From Panulirus ornatus (Eukaryota; Arthropoda; Malacostraca; Decapoda; Palinuridae), in contig NC_092228.1 in assembly GCF_036320965.1 (NCBI RefSeq), positions 19,506,469 through 19,570,468 of the forward strand: DNA of 64,000 nt, in the 5' to 3' direction. Of the stretch, positions 36,289-47,696 are shown piece after piece. A program made the position numbers and the translations under genes. The number at the start of each line of letters is the position of its first letter. Position 1 is the stretch's first letter. The notes beneath the pieces were generated by a model that was not told where the DNA came from, did not search any database, and was given only the letters and a program-made list of their open reading frames with translations.

Positions 36289-39200
36289 TTATTTATTTAT
36301 TATACTTTGTCGCTGTCTCCCGCGTTTGCGAGGTAGCGCAAGGAAACAGACGAAAGAAATGGCCCAACCCCCCCCCTACACATGTATATACATACGTCCA
36401 CACACGCAAATATACATACCTACACAGCTTTCCATGGTTTACCCCAGACGCTTCACATGCCTTGATTCAATCCACTGACAGCACGTCAACCCCGGTATAC
36501 CACATCGCTCCAATTCACTCTATTCCTTGCCCTCCTTTCACCCTCCTGCATGTTCAGGCCCCGATCACACAAAATCTTTTTCACTCCATCTTTCCACCTC
36601 CAATTTGGTCTCCCTCTTCTCCTCGTTCCCTCCACCTCCGACACATATATCCTCTTGGTCAATCTTTCCTCACTCATTCTCTCCATGTGCCCAAACCACT
36701 TCAAAACACCCTCTTCTGCTCTCTCAACCACGCTCTTTTTATTTCCACACATCTCTCTTACCCTTACGTTACTCACTCGATCAAACCACCTCACACCACA
36801 CATTGTCCTCAAACATCTCATTTCCAGCACATCCATCCTCCTGCGCACAACTCTATCCATAGCCCACGCCTCGCAACCATACAACATTGTTGGAACCACT
36901 ATTCCTTCAAACATACCCATTTTTGCTTTCCGAGATAATGTTCTCGACTTCCACACATTCTTCAAGGCTCCCAGAATTTTCGCCCCCTCCCCCACCCTAT
37001 GATCCACTTCCGCTTCCATGGTTCCATCCGCTGCCAGATCCACTCCCAGATATCTAAAACACTTCACTTCCTCCAGTTTTTCTCCATTCAAACTCACCTC
37101 CCAATTGACTTGACCCTCAACCCTACTGTACCTAATAACCTTGCTCTTATTCACATTTACTCTTAACTTTCTTCTTCCACACACTTTACCAAACTCAGGT
37201 CACCAGCTTCTGCAGTTTCTCACATGAATCAGCCACCAGCGCTGTATCATCAGCGAACAACAACTGACTCACTTCCCAAGCTCTCTCATCCACAACAGAC
37301 TTCATACTTGCTCCTCTTTCCAAAACTCTTGCATTTACCTCCCTAACAACCCCATCCATAAACAAATTAAACAACCATGGAGACATCACACACCCCTGCC
37401 GCAAACCTACATTCACTGAGAACCAATCACTTTCCTCTCTTCCTACACGTACACATGCCTTACATCCTCGATAAAAACTTTTCACTGCTTCTAACAACTT
37501 TCCTCCCACACCATATATTCTTAATACCTTCCACAGAGCATCTCTATCAACTCTATCATATGCCTTCTCCAGATCCATAAACGCTACATACAAATCCATT
37601 TGCTTTTCTAAGTATTTCTCACATACATTCTTCAAAGCAAACACCTGATCCACACATCCTCTACCACTTCTGAAACCACACTGCTCTTCCCCAATCTGAT
37701 GCTCTGTACATGCCTTCACCCTCTCAATCAATACCCTCCCATATAATTTACCAGGAATTCTCAACAAACTTATACCTCTGTAATTTGAGCACTCACTCTT
37801 ATCCCCTTTGCCTTTGTACAATGGCACTATGCACGCATTCCGCCAATCCTCAGGCACCTCACCATGAGTCATACATACATTAAATAACCTTACCAACCAG
37901 TCGACAATACAGTCACCCCCTTTTTTAATAAATTCCACTGCAATACCATCCAAACCTGCTGCCTTGCCGGCTTTCATCTTCCGCAAAGCTTTCACTACCT
38001 CTTCTCTGTTTACCAAATCATTTTCCCTAACCCTCTCACTTTGCACACCACCTCGACCAAAACACCCTATATCTGCCACTCTATCATCAAACACATTCAA
38101 CAAACCTTCAAAATACTCACTCCATCTCCTTCTCACATCACCACTACTTGTTATCACCTCCCCATTTGCGCCCTTCACTGAAGTTCCCATTTGCTCCCTT
38201 GTCTTACGCACTTTATTTACCTCCTTCCAGAACATCTTTTTATTCTCCCTAAAATTTAATGATACTCTCTCACCCCAACTCTCATTTGCCCTTTTTTTCA
38301 CCTCTTGCACCTTTCTCTTGACCTCCTGTCTCTTTCTTTTATACATCTCCCACTCAATTGCATTTTTTCCCTGCAAAAATCGTCCAAATGCCTCTCTCTT
38401 CTCTTTCACTAATACTCTTACTTCTTCATCCCACCACTCACTACCCTTTCTAATCAACACACCTCCCACTCTTCTCATACCACAAGCATCTTTTGCGCAA
38501 TCCATCACTGATTCCCTAAATACATCCCATTCCTCCCCCACTCCCCTTACTTCCATTGAGGAAAGGAACCTGGATGTTTTGGCTCTGAGTGAAACGAAGC
38601 TCAAGGGTAAAGGGGAAGAGTGGTTTGGGAATGTCTGGGGAGTAAAGTCAGGGGTTAGTGAGAGGACAAGAGCAAGGGAAAGAGTAGCAATACTCCTGAA
38701 ACAGGAGTTGTGGGAGTATGTGATAGAATGTAAGAAAGTAAATTCCCGATAAATATGGGTAAAACTGAAAGTTGATGGAGAGAGGTGGGTGATTATTGGT
38801 GCATATGCACCTGGGCATGAGAAGAAAGATCATGAGAGGCAAGTGTTTTGGGAGCAGCTGAATGAGTGTGTTAGTGGTTTTGATGCACGAGACCGGGTTA
38901 TAGTGATGGGTGATTTGAATGCAAAGGTGAGTAATGTGGCAGTTGAGGGAATAATTGGTATACATGGGGTGTTCAGTGTTGTAAATGGAAATGGTGAAGA
39001 GATTGTAGATTTATGTGCTGAAAAAGGACTGATGATTGGGAATACCTGGTTTAAAAAGCGAGATATACATAAGTATACTTATGTAAGTAGGAGAGATGGC
39101 CAGAGAGCGTTATTGGATTACGTGTTAATTGACAGGCGTGCGAAAGAGAGACTTTTGGATGTTAATGTGCTGAGAGGTGCAACTGGAGGGATGTCTGATC

Positions 39201-39340
39201 ATTATCTTGTGGAGGCTAAGGTGAAGATTTGTATGGGTTTTCAGAAAAGAAGAGTGAATGTTGGGGTGAAGAGAGTGGTGAGAGTAAGTGAGCTTGGGAA
39301 GGAGACCTGTGTAAGGAAGTACCAGGAGAGACTGAGTACA

Positions 39341-39344
<4 letters not shown>
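36284..39344 (-). mobile_element. Near full-length RTE LINE with 5' inversion (twin priming)
   Basis: From 36284 to 38556 the element lies on the - strand: tail hairpin, short UTR, C-terminal frame (37184-36486), RT (FADDTALVAD at about 37250, FMDLEKAYD at about 37580) up to the codons for MEVRGVGEEW. At 38557 it flips: 38557-39344 is the 5' APE region on the + strand, from EERNLDVLALSE to RLSTE, with VMGDLNAKV and MSDHYLV intact. The inverted 5' part and the 3' part are separated by only ~16 nt in the intact element. Defects are one extra G at about 37199, shifting the RT/C-terminal frame, and a TTA-to-TAA stop at 38751. Confidence 0.9.

Positions 39345-39384
<40 letters not shown>
39345..39384. 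repeat. (AT)n microsatellite
   Basis: A pure AT run lies between the inverted 5' end of one RTE copy and the 5' end of the next. Confidence 0.95.
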
Positions 39385-39388
<4 letters not shown>

Positions 39389-40884
39389 GGATAAGAGTGA
39401 GTGCTCAAATTACAGAGGTATAAGTTTGTTGAGTATTCCTGGTAAATTATATGGGAGGGTATTGATTGAGAGGGTGAAGGGATGTACTGAGCATCAGATT
39501 GGGGAAGAGCAGTGTGGTTTCAGAAGTGGTAGAGGATGTGCGGATCAGGTGTTTGCTTTGAAGAATGTATGTGAGAAATACTTAGAAAAGCAAATGGATT
39601 TGTATGTAGCATTTATGGATCTGGAGAAGGCATATGATAGAGTTGATAGAGATGCTCTGTGGAAGGTATTAAGAATATATGGTGTGGGAGGCAAGTTGTT
39701 AGAAGCAGTGAAAAGTTTTTATCGAGGATGTAAGTCATGTGTATGTGTAGGAAGAGAGGAAAGTGATTGGTTCTCAGTGAATGTAGGTTTGCGGCAGGGG
39801 TGTGTGATGTCTCCATGGTTGTTTAATTTGTTTATGGATGAGGTTGTTAGGGAGGTGAATGCAAGAGTTTTGGAAAGAGGGGCAAGTATGAAGTCTGTTG
39901 GGGATGAGAGAGCTTGGAAAGTGAGTCAGTTGTTGTTCGCTGATGATACAGCGCTGGTGGCTGATTTATGTGAGAAACTGCAGAAGCTGGTGACTGAGTT
40001 TGCTAAAGTGTGTGAAAGAAGAAAGTTAAGAGTAAATGTGAATAAGAGCAAGGTTATTAGGTACAGTAGGGTTGAGGGTCAAGTCAATTGAGAGGTAAGT
40101 TTGAATGGAGAAAAACTGGAGGAAGTAAAGTGTTTTAGATATCTGGGAGTGGATCTGGCAGCAGATGGAACCATGGAAGCAGAAGCGGATCATAGGGTGG
40201 GGGAGGGGGCGAAAATTCTGGGAGCCTTGAAGAATGTGTGGAAGTCGAGAACATTATCTCGGAAAGCAAAAATGGGTATGTTTGAAGGAATAGTGGTTCC
40301 AACAATACTGTATGGTTGCGAGGCGTGGGCTATGGATAGAGTTGTGCGCAGGAGGATGGATGTGCTGGAAATGAGATGTTTGAGGACAATGTGTGGTGTG
40401 AGGTGGTTTGATCGAGTAAGTAACGTAAGGGTAAGAGAGATGTGTGGAAATAAAAAGAGCGTGGTTGAGAGAGCTGAAGAGGGTGTTTTGAAATGGTTTG
40501 GGCACATGGAGAGAATGAGTGAGGAAAGATTGACCAAGAGGATATATGTGTCGGAGGTGGAGGGAACGAGGAGAAGTGGGAGACCAAATTGGAGGTGGAA
40601 AGATGGAGTGAAAAAGATTTTGTGTGATCGGGGCCTGAACATGCAGGAGAGTGAAAGGAGGGCAAGGAATAGAGTGAATTGGATCGATGTGGTATACCGG
40701 GGTTGACGTGCTGTCAGTGGATTGAATCAGGGCATGTGAAGCGTCTGGGGTAAACCGTGGTAAGCTGTGTAGGTATGTATATTTGCATGTGTGGACGTAT
40801 GTATATACATGTGTATGGGGGTGGGTTGGGCCATTTCTTTCATCTGTTTCCTTGCGCTACCTCGCAAACGCGGGAGACAGCGGA

Positions 40885-40887
<3 letters not shown>
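39385..40887 (+). mobile_element. RTE LINE, 5'-truncated copy (RT onward)
   Basis: It starts at the codons for GDKSECSNYRG. RT is open at 39426-40091 with FMDLEKAYDRVD and LLFADDTALVAD. A TGG-to-TGA change at 40088-40090 interrupts the frame at QVNW, and the C-terminal frame resumes to the stop at 40706. The short UTR and hairpin end at 40884. Apart from the truncation and one stop it is well preserved. Confidence 0.92.
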
Positions 40888-42706
<1,819 letters not shown>

Positions 42707-44450
42707 TCCCATATTTGTTCACCATTTCCCATGTTAGCAAGGTAGTACAAGGAACAGATGAAGAAATGCCCTCATCTGCTCTCATCCACTCTCTAGCTGT
42801 CATATGTAATGCATCAAAATCAAAGCACTCTACCCAAAACCAGACCCCACAGACCTCTTTGTGATTTCCCCTGATTGCTTCAACTGACCTGGTTCAACCT
42901 ACTGACAGCATGTTGCACCTCTGTGTACTACATCACTATAATTCACTCAATCCCATGCATGCCTTACACCTTCCATCATGTTCAGGCCCCAAGTGCAGGA
43001 TGTACCTCTCCAGTCCAGCACTCTGTAGTCTAGCAACTCCCATTGTCTGGCACATTTTGAATCTGCTGCCATCAGTTATCAGATTGAGGATCTACCACCA
43101 GGGCAGCAATGTTAACAGCACTAAGGCACCAAAATCTATTTACACTGCAGCCATACTAATTAACAGTCCTCTTAATTTCTTATATTCAGCTGTATTTTAG
43201 CCCTTCAGGATGTCATCCAAGACACTAAGAGGTGCATAAGATGGTGCTAGTGCTAATAAGAATAAGCATAAATCATTATCTAAGCTTGAAAAGGTGGAGT
43301 TACTTCATGTGAGTACTATGAGATTGGATCATCAACTGTTTATGATTTAGGGATCAATTTCTGTTTTCTGGTATTTTCTGCGGTCTGGAAATGGCCAGGT
43401 CCCAAGGTTGCTGGATTAAAGAGGTACAACCTGTAATCAAAACTGCTTATCACTGTATTCTTCTAACTCCAATTAGGTCTTCCCCTTCTTGTCCCCTCCA
43501 CACTTGATGCATATATCCTCTATGTCAAGCTCTCCTCACTCATTCTCTCCATATGTCCAAACCATTTCAGCACAGCCTCTTTAGTTCTATCACCCACCCT
43601 CTTCTTATCTCCCCACCTCTCTCTTACCCTTAGTTCTCTTACCCACCCCCTTCTTATCTTCACACCTCTCTCTTACCGTATCATTTCTTATTCTATCAAC
43701 CATACTCACATCTACATCGTCCTTCGACATTTCATTTCTATTTCTAACACATCCACCCTTTACCATGTACTCTCATCTACAGCCCATTCCTCACATCCAT
43801 ACAACACCATCAGGAATACTATATTGTCAAATATACACATCTATGCTCTTCCAGATAGTGATCTCTCAATCCATACATACCTTGAATGTCCTTACCAACC
43901 AATCAACAACACAGTCACCCCTTTTTTAATAAATTCCACTGCAATACCATCCAAACCTGCTGCCTTGCTAGATTTCTTCTTCTGCAAAGCTTTCACTAAC
44001 TCTTCTCTCTTAACCAAACCATTCTCCCTGACCCTCTCACTTCACACACCACCTCAACCAAAACACCCTATATCTACCACTATATCATCAAACACATTCA
44101 ACTAACCTTCAAAATACTCACTCTATCTCCTCACTTCATCACTACCTGTTATCACTTCCCCACTTGCCCCCTTCACTGATGTTCCCATTTGTTCTCTTAT
44201 CTTAAGCACTTTATTTATCTCCTTCCAAAATATCCTTTTATTCTCCCTAAAATTTAATGATACTCTCACCCTAACATTCATTCGCCCTCTTTCCAACCTT
44301 GCACCTTTCTCATGACCTCCTACTGCTTCCTTCTATATATCTCCCAGTCATGTGTACTACTTCCCTGCAAGTATCATCCAAACACCTCTCTTTTCTCTTT
44401 CACTAACAACTTTACTTCTTCATCCCACCTCTCACTACCCTTTCTAATCT
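42707..44450 (-). mobile_element. Old RTE copy interrupted by a MITE
   Basis: The worn tail (cccatgttagcaaggtagta at 42728) and UTR run to 42995, a 438-bp foreign insert follows, and the element resumes at 43436 in the exact expected place of the C-terminal region (caattaggtcttcccc). RT linker and pre-RT sequence continue to 44450 with many indels. A + strand RTE fragment then begins head-to-head. Confidence 0.85.
42996..43433 (+). mobile_element. pogo/Tigger-type MITE
   Basis: Terminal inverted repeats start CAGGATGTACCTCT on the left, and CAGGTTGTACCTCT when the right end is read in reverse complement; both continue to TCCAGCA. Flanks are TG (left) and TA (right), consistent with the TA target duplication of pogo elements. 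Internally, 43207-43350 encodes a decayed CENP-B-type N-terminus: MSSKTLRGA, a stop, then KHKSLSKLEKVELLH, and after a frameshift GSSTVYDLG. There is no DDE catalytic domain, so it is an internally deleted, non-autonomous derivative. Confidence 0.85.
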
Positions 44451-45930
44451 GGAGAAGGCATATAATAGGGTTGATAGAGACGCTTTGTGGAAGGTTTTAA
44501 GAGTATATGCTGAGGGAGGTAAGTTGCTAGAAGCAGTGAAAAGTTTTACCAAGGACGTAAGGCATGTGTGCAAGTAGGAAGAGAGGAAAGTGATTGGCTC
44601 CCAGTGAATGTCGGTCTGCGGCAGGGGTGTGTGATGTCCCCATGGTTGTTTAATTTGTTTATGGATGGGATGGTTAAGGAGGAAAATGCAAGAGTTTTGG
44701 AGAGAGGGGTGAGTATGCAGTCTGTTGGTGATAAGAGGGCCCGGGAAGAGAGTCAGTTGTTTGCTGACGATACAGCTCCAGTGGCTGATTCGAGTGAGAA
44801 ACTGCAGAAGTTGGTAGCAGAGTTTAGAAAAGCGTGTTAAAGGAGAAAGTTGAGAGTAAATGTGAATAAGAACAAGGTTTTAGGTTAAGTAGGTTGAGGG
44901 ATAAGTTAACTGAGTTTAAATGGAGAAAAATTGGGTGGTGAAGTGTTTTAGATATCTGGAAGTGAACTTAGCAAAGAACCGAACCATGGAAGCAGAAGTG
45001 AGTCACGGTGGGGGAGGGGGCGAAGGTTCTGGGAGCGATGAAGAATGTGAGGAAGGAGAGAACATTATCTTGGAGAGCAAAAATGGGTATGTTTGAAGGA
45101 ATAGTAGTTCCAACAATGTTATATGGTTGCAAGGCATGGGCTATGGATAGGGATGTATGAAGGAGGGTGGAAGTGTTGGAAATGAAATGTGGTTCTGGGA
45201 GCGATGAAGAATGTGAGGAAGGAGAGAACATTATCTTGGAGAGCAAAAATGGGTATGTTTGAAGGAATGGTAGTTCCAACAATGTTATATGGTTGCAAGG
45301 CATGGGCTATAAATAGGGATGTATGAAGGAGGGTGGAAGTGTTGGAAATGAAATGTCTGAGGACAATATGAGGTGTGAGGTGGTTTGATCGAGTAAGAAA
45401 TGAAAGGGTAAGAGAGATGTGTGGAAATAAAAAGAGTGTGGTTGAGAGAGCAGAAAAGGGTGTGTTGAAATGGTTTGGACATATGGAGAGAATGAGTGAG
45501 GAAAGATTGACAAAGAGGATATATGTGTCAGAGGTGAAGGGAACAAGGAGAAGTGGGAGACCAAAGTGGAGGTGGAAGGATGGTATGAAAAAGATTTTGA
45601 GCGATCAGGGCCTGTACATACATGAGAGTGAGAGGCATGCAAGGAAGAGATTGAATTAGAACAATGTGGTATACTGGGGTTGACGTAATGTCAATGGACT
45701 GAAACAGGGCATGTGAAGCATCTGGGGTAAGCCATGAAAAGGTCTGTGGGGCCTGGATGTGGAAAGGGAGCTGTGGTTTCGGTGCATTACACACGAAAGC
45801 TAGAGACTGAGTGTGAACAAATGTGGCCTTTTTTGTCTGTTTCCTGGTGCTACTTCGCTGAAGCATGGTTAGTGATGCTACTTCCTGTGGGGCAGGGTAG
45901 CGACAGAAATGGATGAAATCAAGCAAGTAA
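44451..45930 (+). mobile_element. RTE LINE copy with 166-bp internal duplication and long UTR
   Basis: It begins within RT (LEKAYNRVDRDAL) and runs through GLRQGCVMSPW and FADDTAPVAD to a C-terminal region broken by stops and a tandem duplication (45025-45356). The C-terminal frame 45375-45659 then leads to the long 3' UTR (45680-45930), which is cut by the next copy. Confidence 0.88.
45025..45356 (+). repeat. 166-bp tandem duplication in RTE coding region
   Basis: Units 45025-45190 and 45191-45356 are nearly identical, with only a few differences, e.g. gaatagtag versus gaatggtag. The length is not a multiple of three, so the frame is destroyed. It arose after insertion or in a dead lineage. 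Confidence 0.9.
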
Positions 45931-45969
45931 GAATATGTACATGTGTATATATGTATAAGTCTGTACGAG

Positions 45970-47113
45970 TACGAAGAAAGGAAAGTGATTGGTTTCCAGT
46001 GAATGTATCTTTGCAGCAGGGGTGCGTGATGTCTCCATGGTTGTTTAATTTGTTTATGGATGGGGTTGTTAGGGAGGTGAATACAAGAGTTTTGGAGAGA
46101 GGGGTGAGTATGCAGTCTGTTGTGGATGAGAGGACTTGGGAAGTGAGTCAGTTGTTGTTTGCTGATGATTAAAGCGCTGAAGGCTGATTCAGGTCAGAAA
46201 CCGCAGAAGCTGGTGACTGAGTTTGGTAAACTGTGAGAAAGAAGAAAGCCGAGAGTAAATGCGAATAAGAGTAAGGTTATTAGGTACAGTAGGGTTGAGG
46301 GACAAGTCAATTGGGAGGTAAGTTTGAATGGAGAAAAACTGGAGGAAGTGAAATGGTTTAGATATCTAGGAGTGGATTTAGCAGCAGATGGAACCATGGA
46401 AGCAGAAGTGAGTCACAAGGTGGGGGAGGGGGCGAAGGTTCTGGAAGTGTTGAAGAATGTGTGGAAGGCGAGAACATTATCTCGGAAAGCAAAAATGGGT
46501 ATGTTTGAAGGAATAGTGGTTCCAACAATGTTGTATGGTTGCGAGGCGTGGGCTATGGATAGAGTTGTGCGCAGGAGGATGGATGTGCTGGAAATGAGAT
46601 GTTTGAGGACAATGTGTGGTGTGAGGTGGTTTGATCGAGTAAGTAACGTAAGGGTAAGACAGATGTGTGGAAATAAAAAGAGCGTGGTTGAGAGAGCAGA
46701 AGAAGGTGTTTTGAAATGGTTTGGGCACATGGAGAGAATGAGTGAGGAAAGATTGACCAAGAGGATATATGTGTCGGAGGTGGAGGGAACGAGGAGAAGA
46801 GGGAGACCAAATTGGAGGTGGAAAGATGGAGTGAAAAAGATTTTGTGTGATCGGGGCCTGAACATGCAGGAGGGTGAAAGGAGGGCAAGGAATAGAGTGA
46901 ATTGGAGCGATGTGGTATACCGGGGTTGACGTGCTGTCAGTGGATTGAATCAAGGCATGTGAAGCGTCTGGGGTAAACCATGGAAAGCTGTGTAGGTATG
47001 TATATTTGTGTGTGTGGATGTATGTATATACATGTGTATGGGGGTGGGTTGGGCCATTTCTTTCGTCTGTTTCCTTGCGCTACCTCGCAAACGCGGGAGA
47101 CAGCGACAAAGCA

Positions 47114-47117
<4 letters not shown>
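45970..47117 (+). mobile_element. RTE LINE, 5'-truncated copy
   Basis: It starts at the codons for RKESDWFPVNV inside the previous element's UTR. RT LLFADD is followed by frame breaks at about 46168 and 46232. The C-terminal frame 46324-46929 (201 codons) is intact, and the short UTR and hairpin (47081-47108) end in A9 and (TA)n. Confidence 0.9.

Positions 47118-47150
<33 letters not shown>
47118..47150. repeat. (TA)n microsatellite
   Basis: A pure TA run between an RTE tail and a SINE-like element. Confidence 0.9.
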
Positions 47151-47153
<3 letters not shown>

Positions 47154-47242
47154 GAGAAAGAATACTTCCCACGTATTCCCTGCGTGTCGTAGAAGGCGAC
47201 TAAAAGGGGAGGGAGCGGGTGGCTGGAAATCCTCCCCTCTCG

Positions 47243-47278
<36 letters not shown>

Positions 47279-47380
47279 GGAACAGAGAAGGGGGCCAGGT
47301 TAGGATTTTCCCTCTAAGGCCCAGTCCTCTGTTCTTAACGCTACCTCGCTAACGCGGGAAATGGCGAATCGTATGAAAAA

Positions 47381-47397
<17 letters not shown>
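47151..47397 (+). mobile_element. SINE-like element 1
   Basis: It is ~245 bp. The head has three short stem-loops: CACG/CGTG at 47171-47187, GTCG/CGAC at 47187-47201, and GGGGAGG/CCTCCCC at 47206-47240. A 30-nt T-run, a ggaacagagaag...cctctgttctta inverted pair, and a 3' hairpin (aacgctacctcgctaacgcg) related to the RTE terminal hairpin follow, then an A-run. I could not find convincing tRNA A and B boxes, and the internal T-run would stop Pol III, so the class is uncertain. Confidence 0.7.

Positions 47398-47442
<45 letters not shown>
47398..47442. repeat. (TA)n microsatellite
   Basis: A pure TA run between the two SINE-like copies. Confidence 0.9.
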
Positions 47443-47444
<2 letters not shown>

Positions 47445-47679
47445 CCCTGGGGATAGGGGATTAAGAATACTTCCCACGTATTCCCTGTGTGTCGTAGAAG
47501 GCGACTAAAAGAGGAGGGAACGGGGGGCTGGAAATCCTCCCCTCTCGTTTTTTTTTTTAATTTTCCAAAAGAAGGAACAGAGAATTGGGCCAGGTGAGGG
47601 TATTCCTTCAAAGGCCCAGTCCTCTGTTCTTAACGCTACCTCGCTAATGTGGGAAATGGCGAATAGTTTGAAAGAAAAA
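47443..47679 (+). mobile_element. SINE-like element 2
   Basis: Same architecture as the element at 47151, diverged at scattered sites and with a shorter internal T-run (T9). The head begins ccctggggatagggg, a few bases longer than copy 1. The 3' hairpin is at 47635-47662, followed by a short A-rich end and (AT)n. Confidence 0.7.
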
Positions 47680-47696
47680 TATATATATATATATAT

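Noticed and set aside
44400..44500. Head-to-head RTE junction at 44450 as a second twin-priming inversion
   Set aside because: The + strand part runs to the 3' tail, and the - strand part also has its own tail. These are two separate insertions, not one inverted element.
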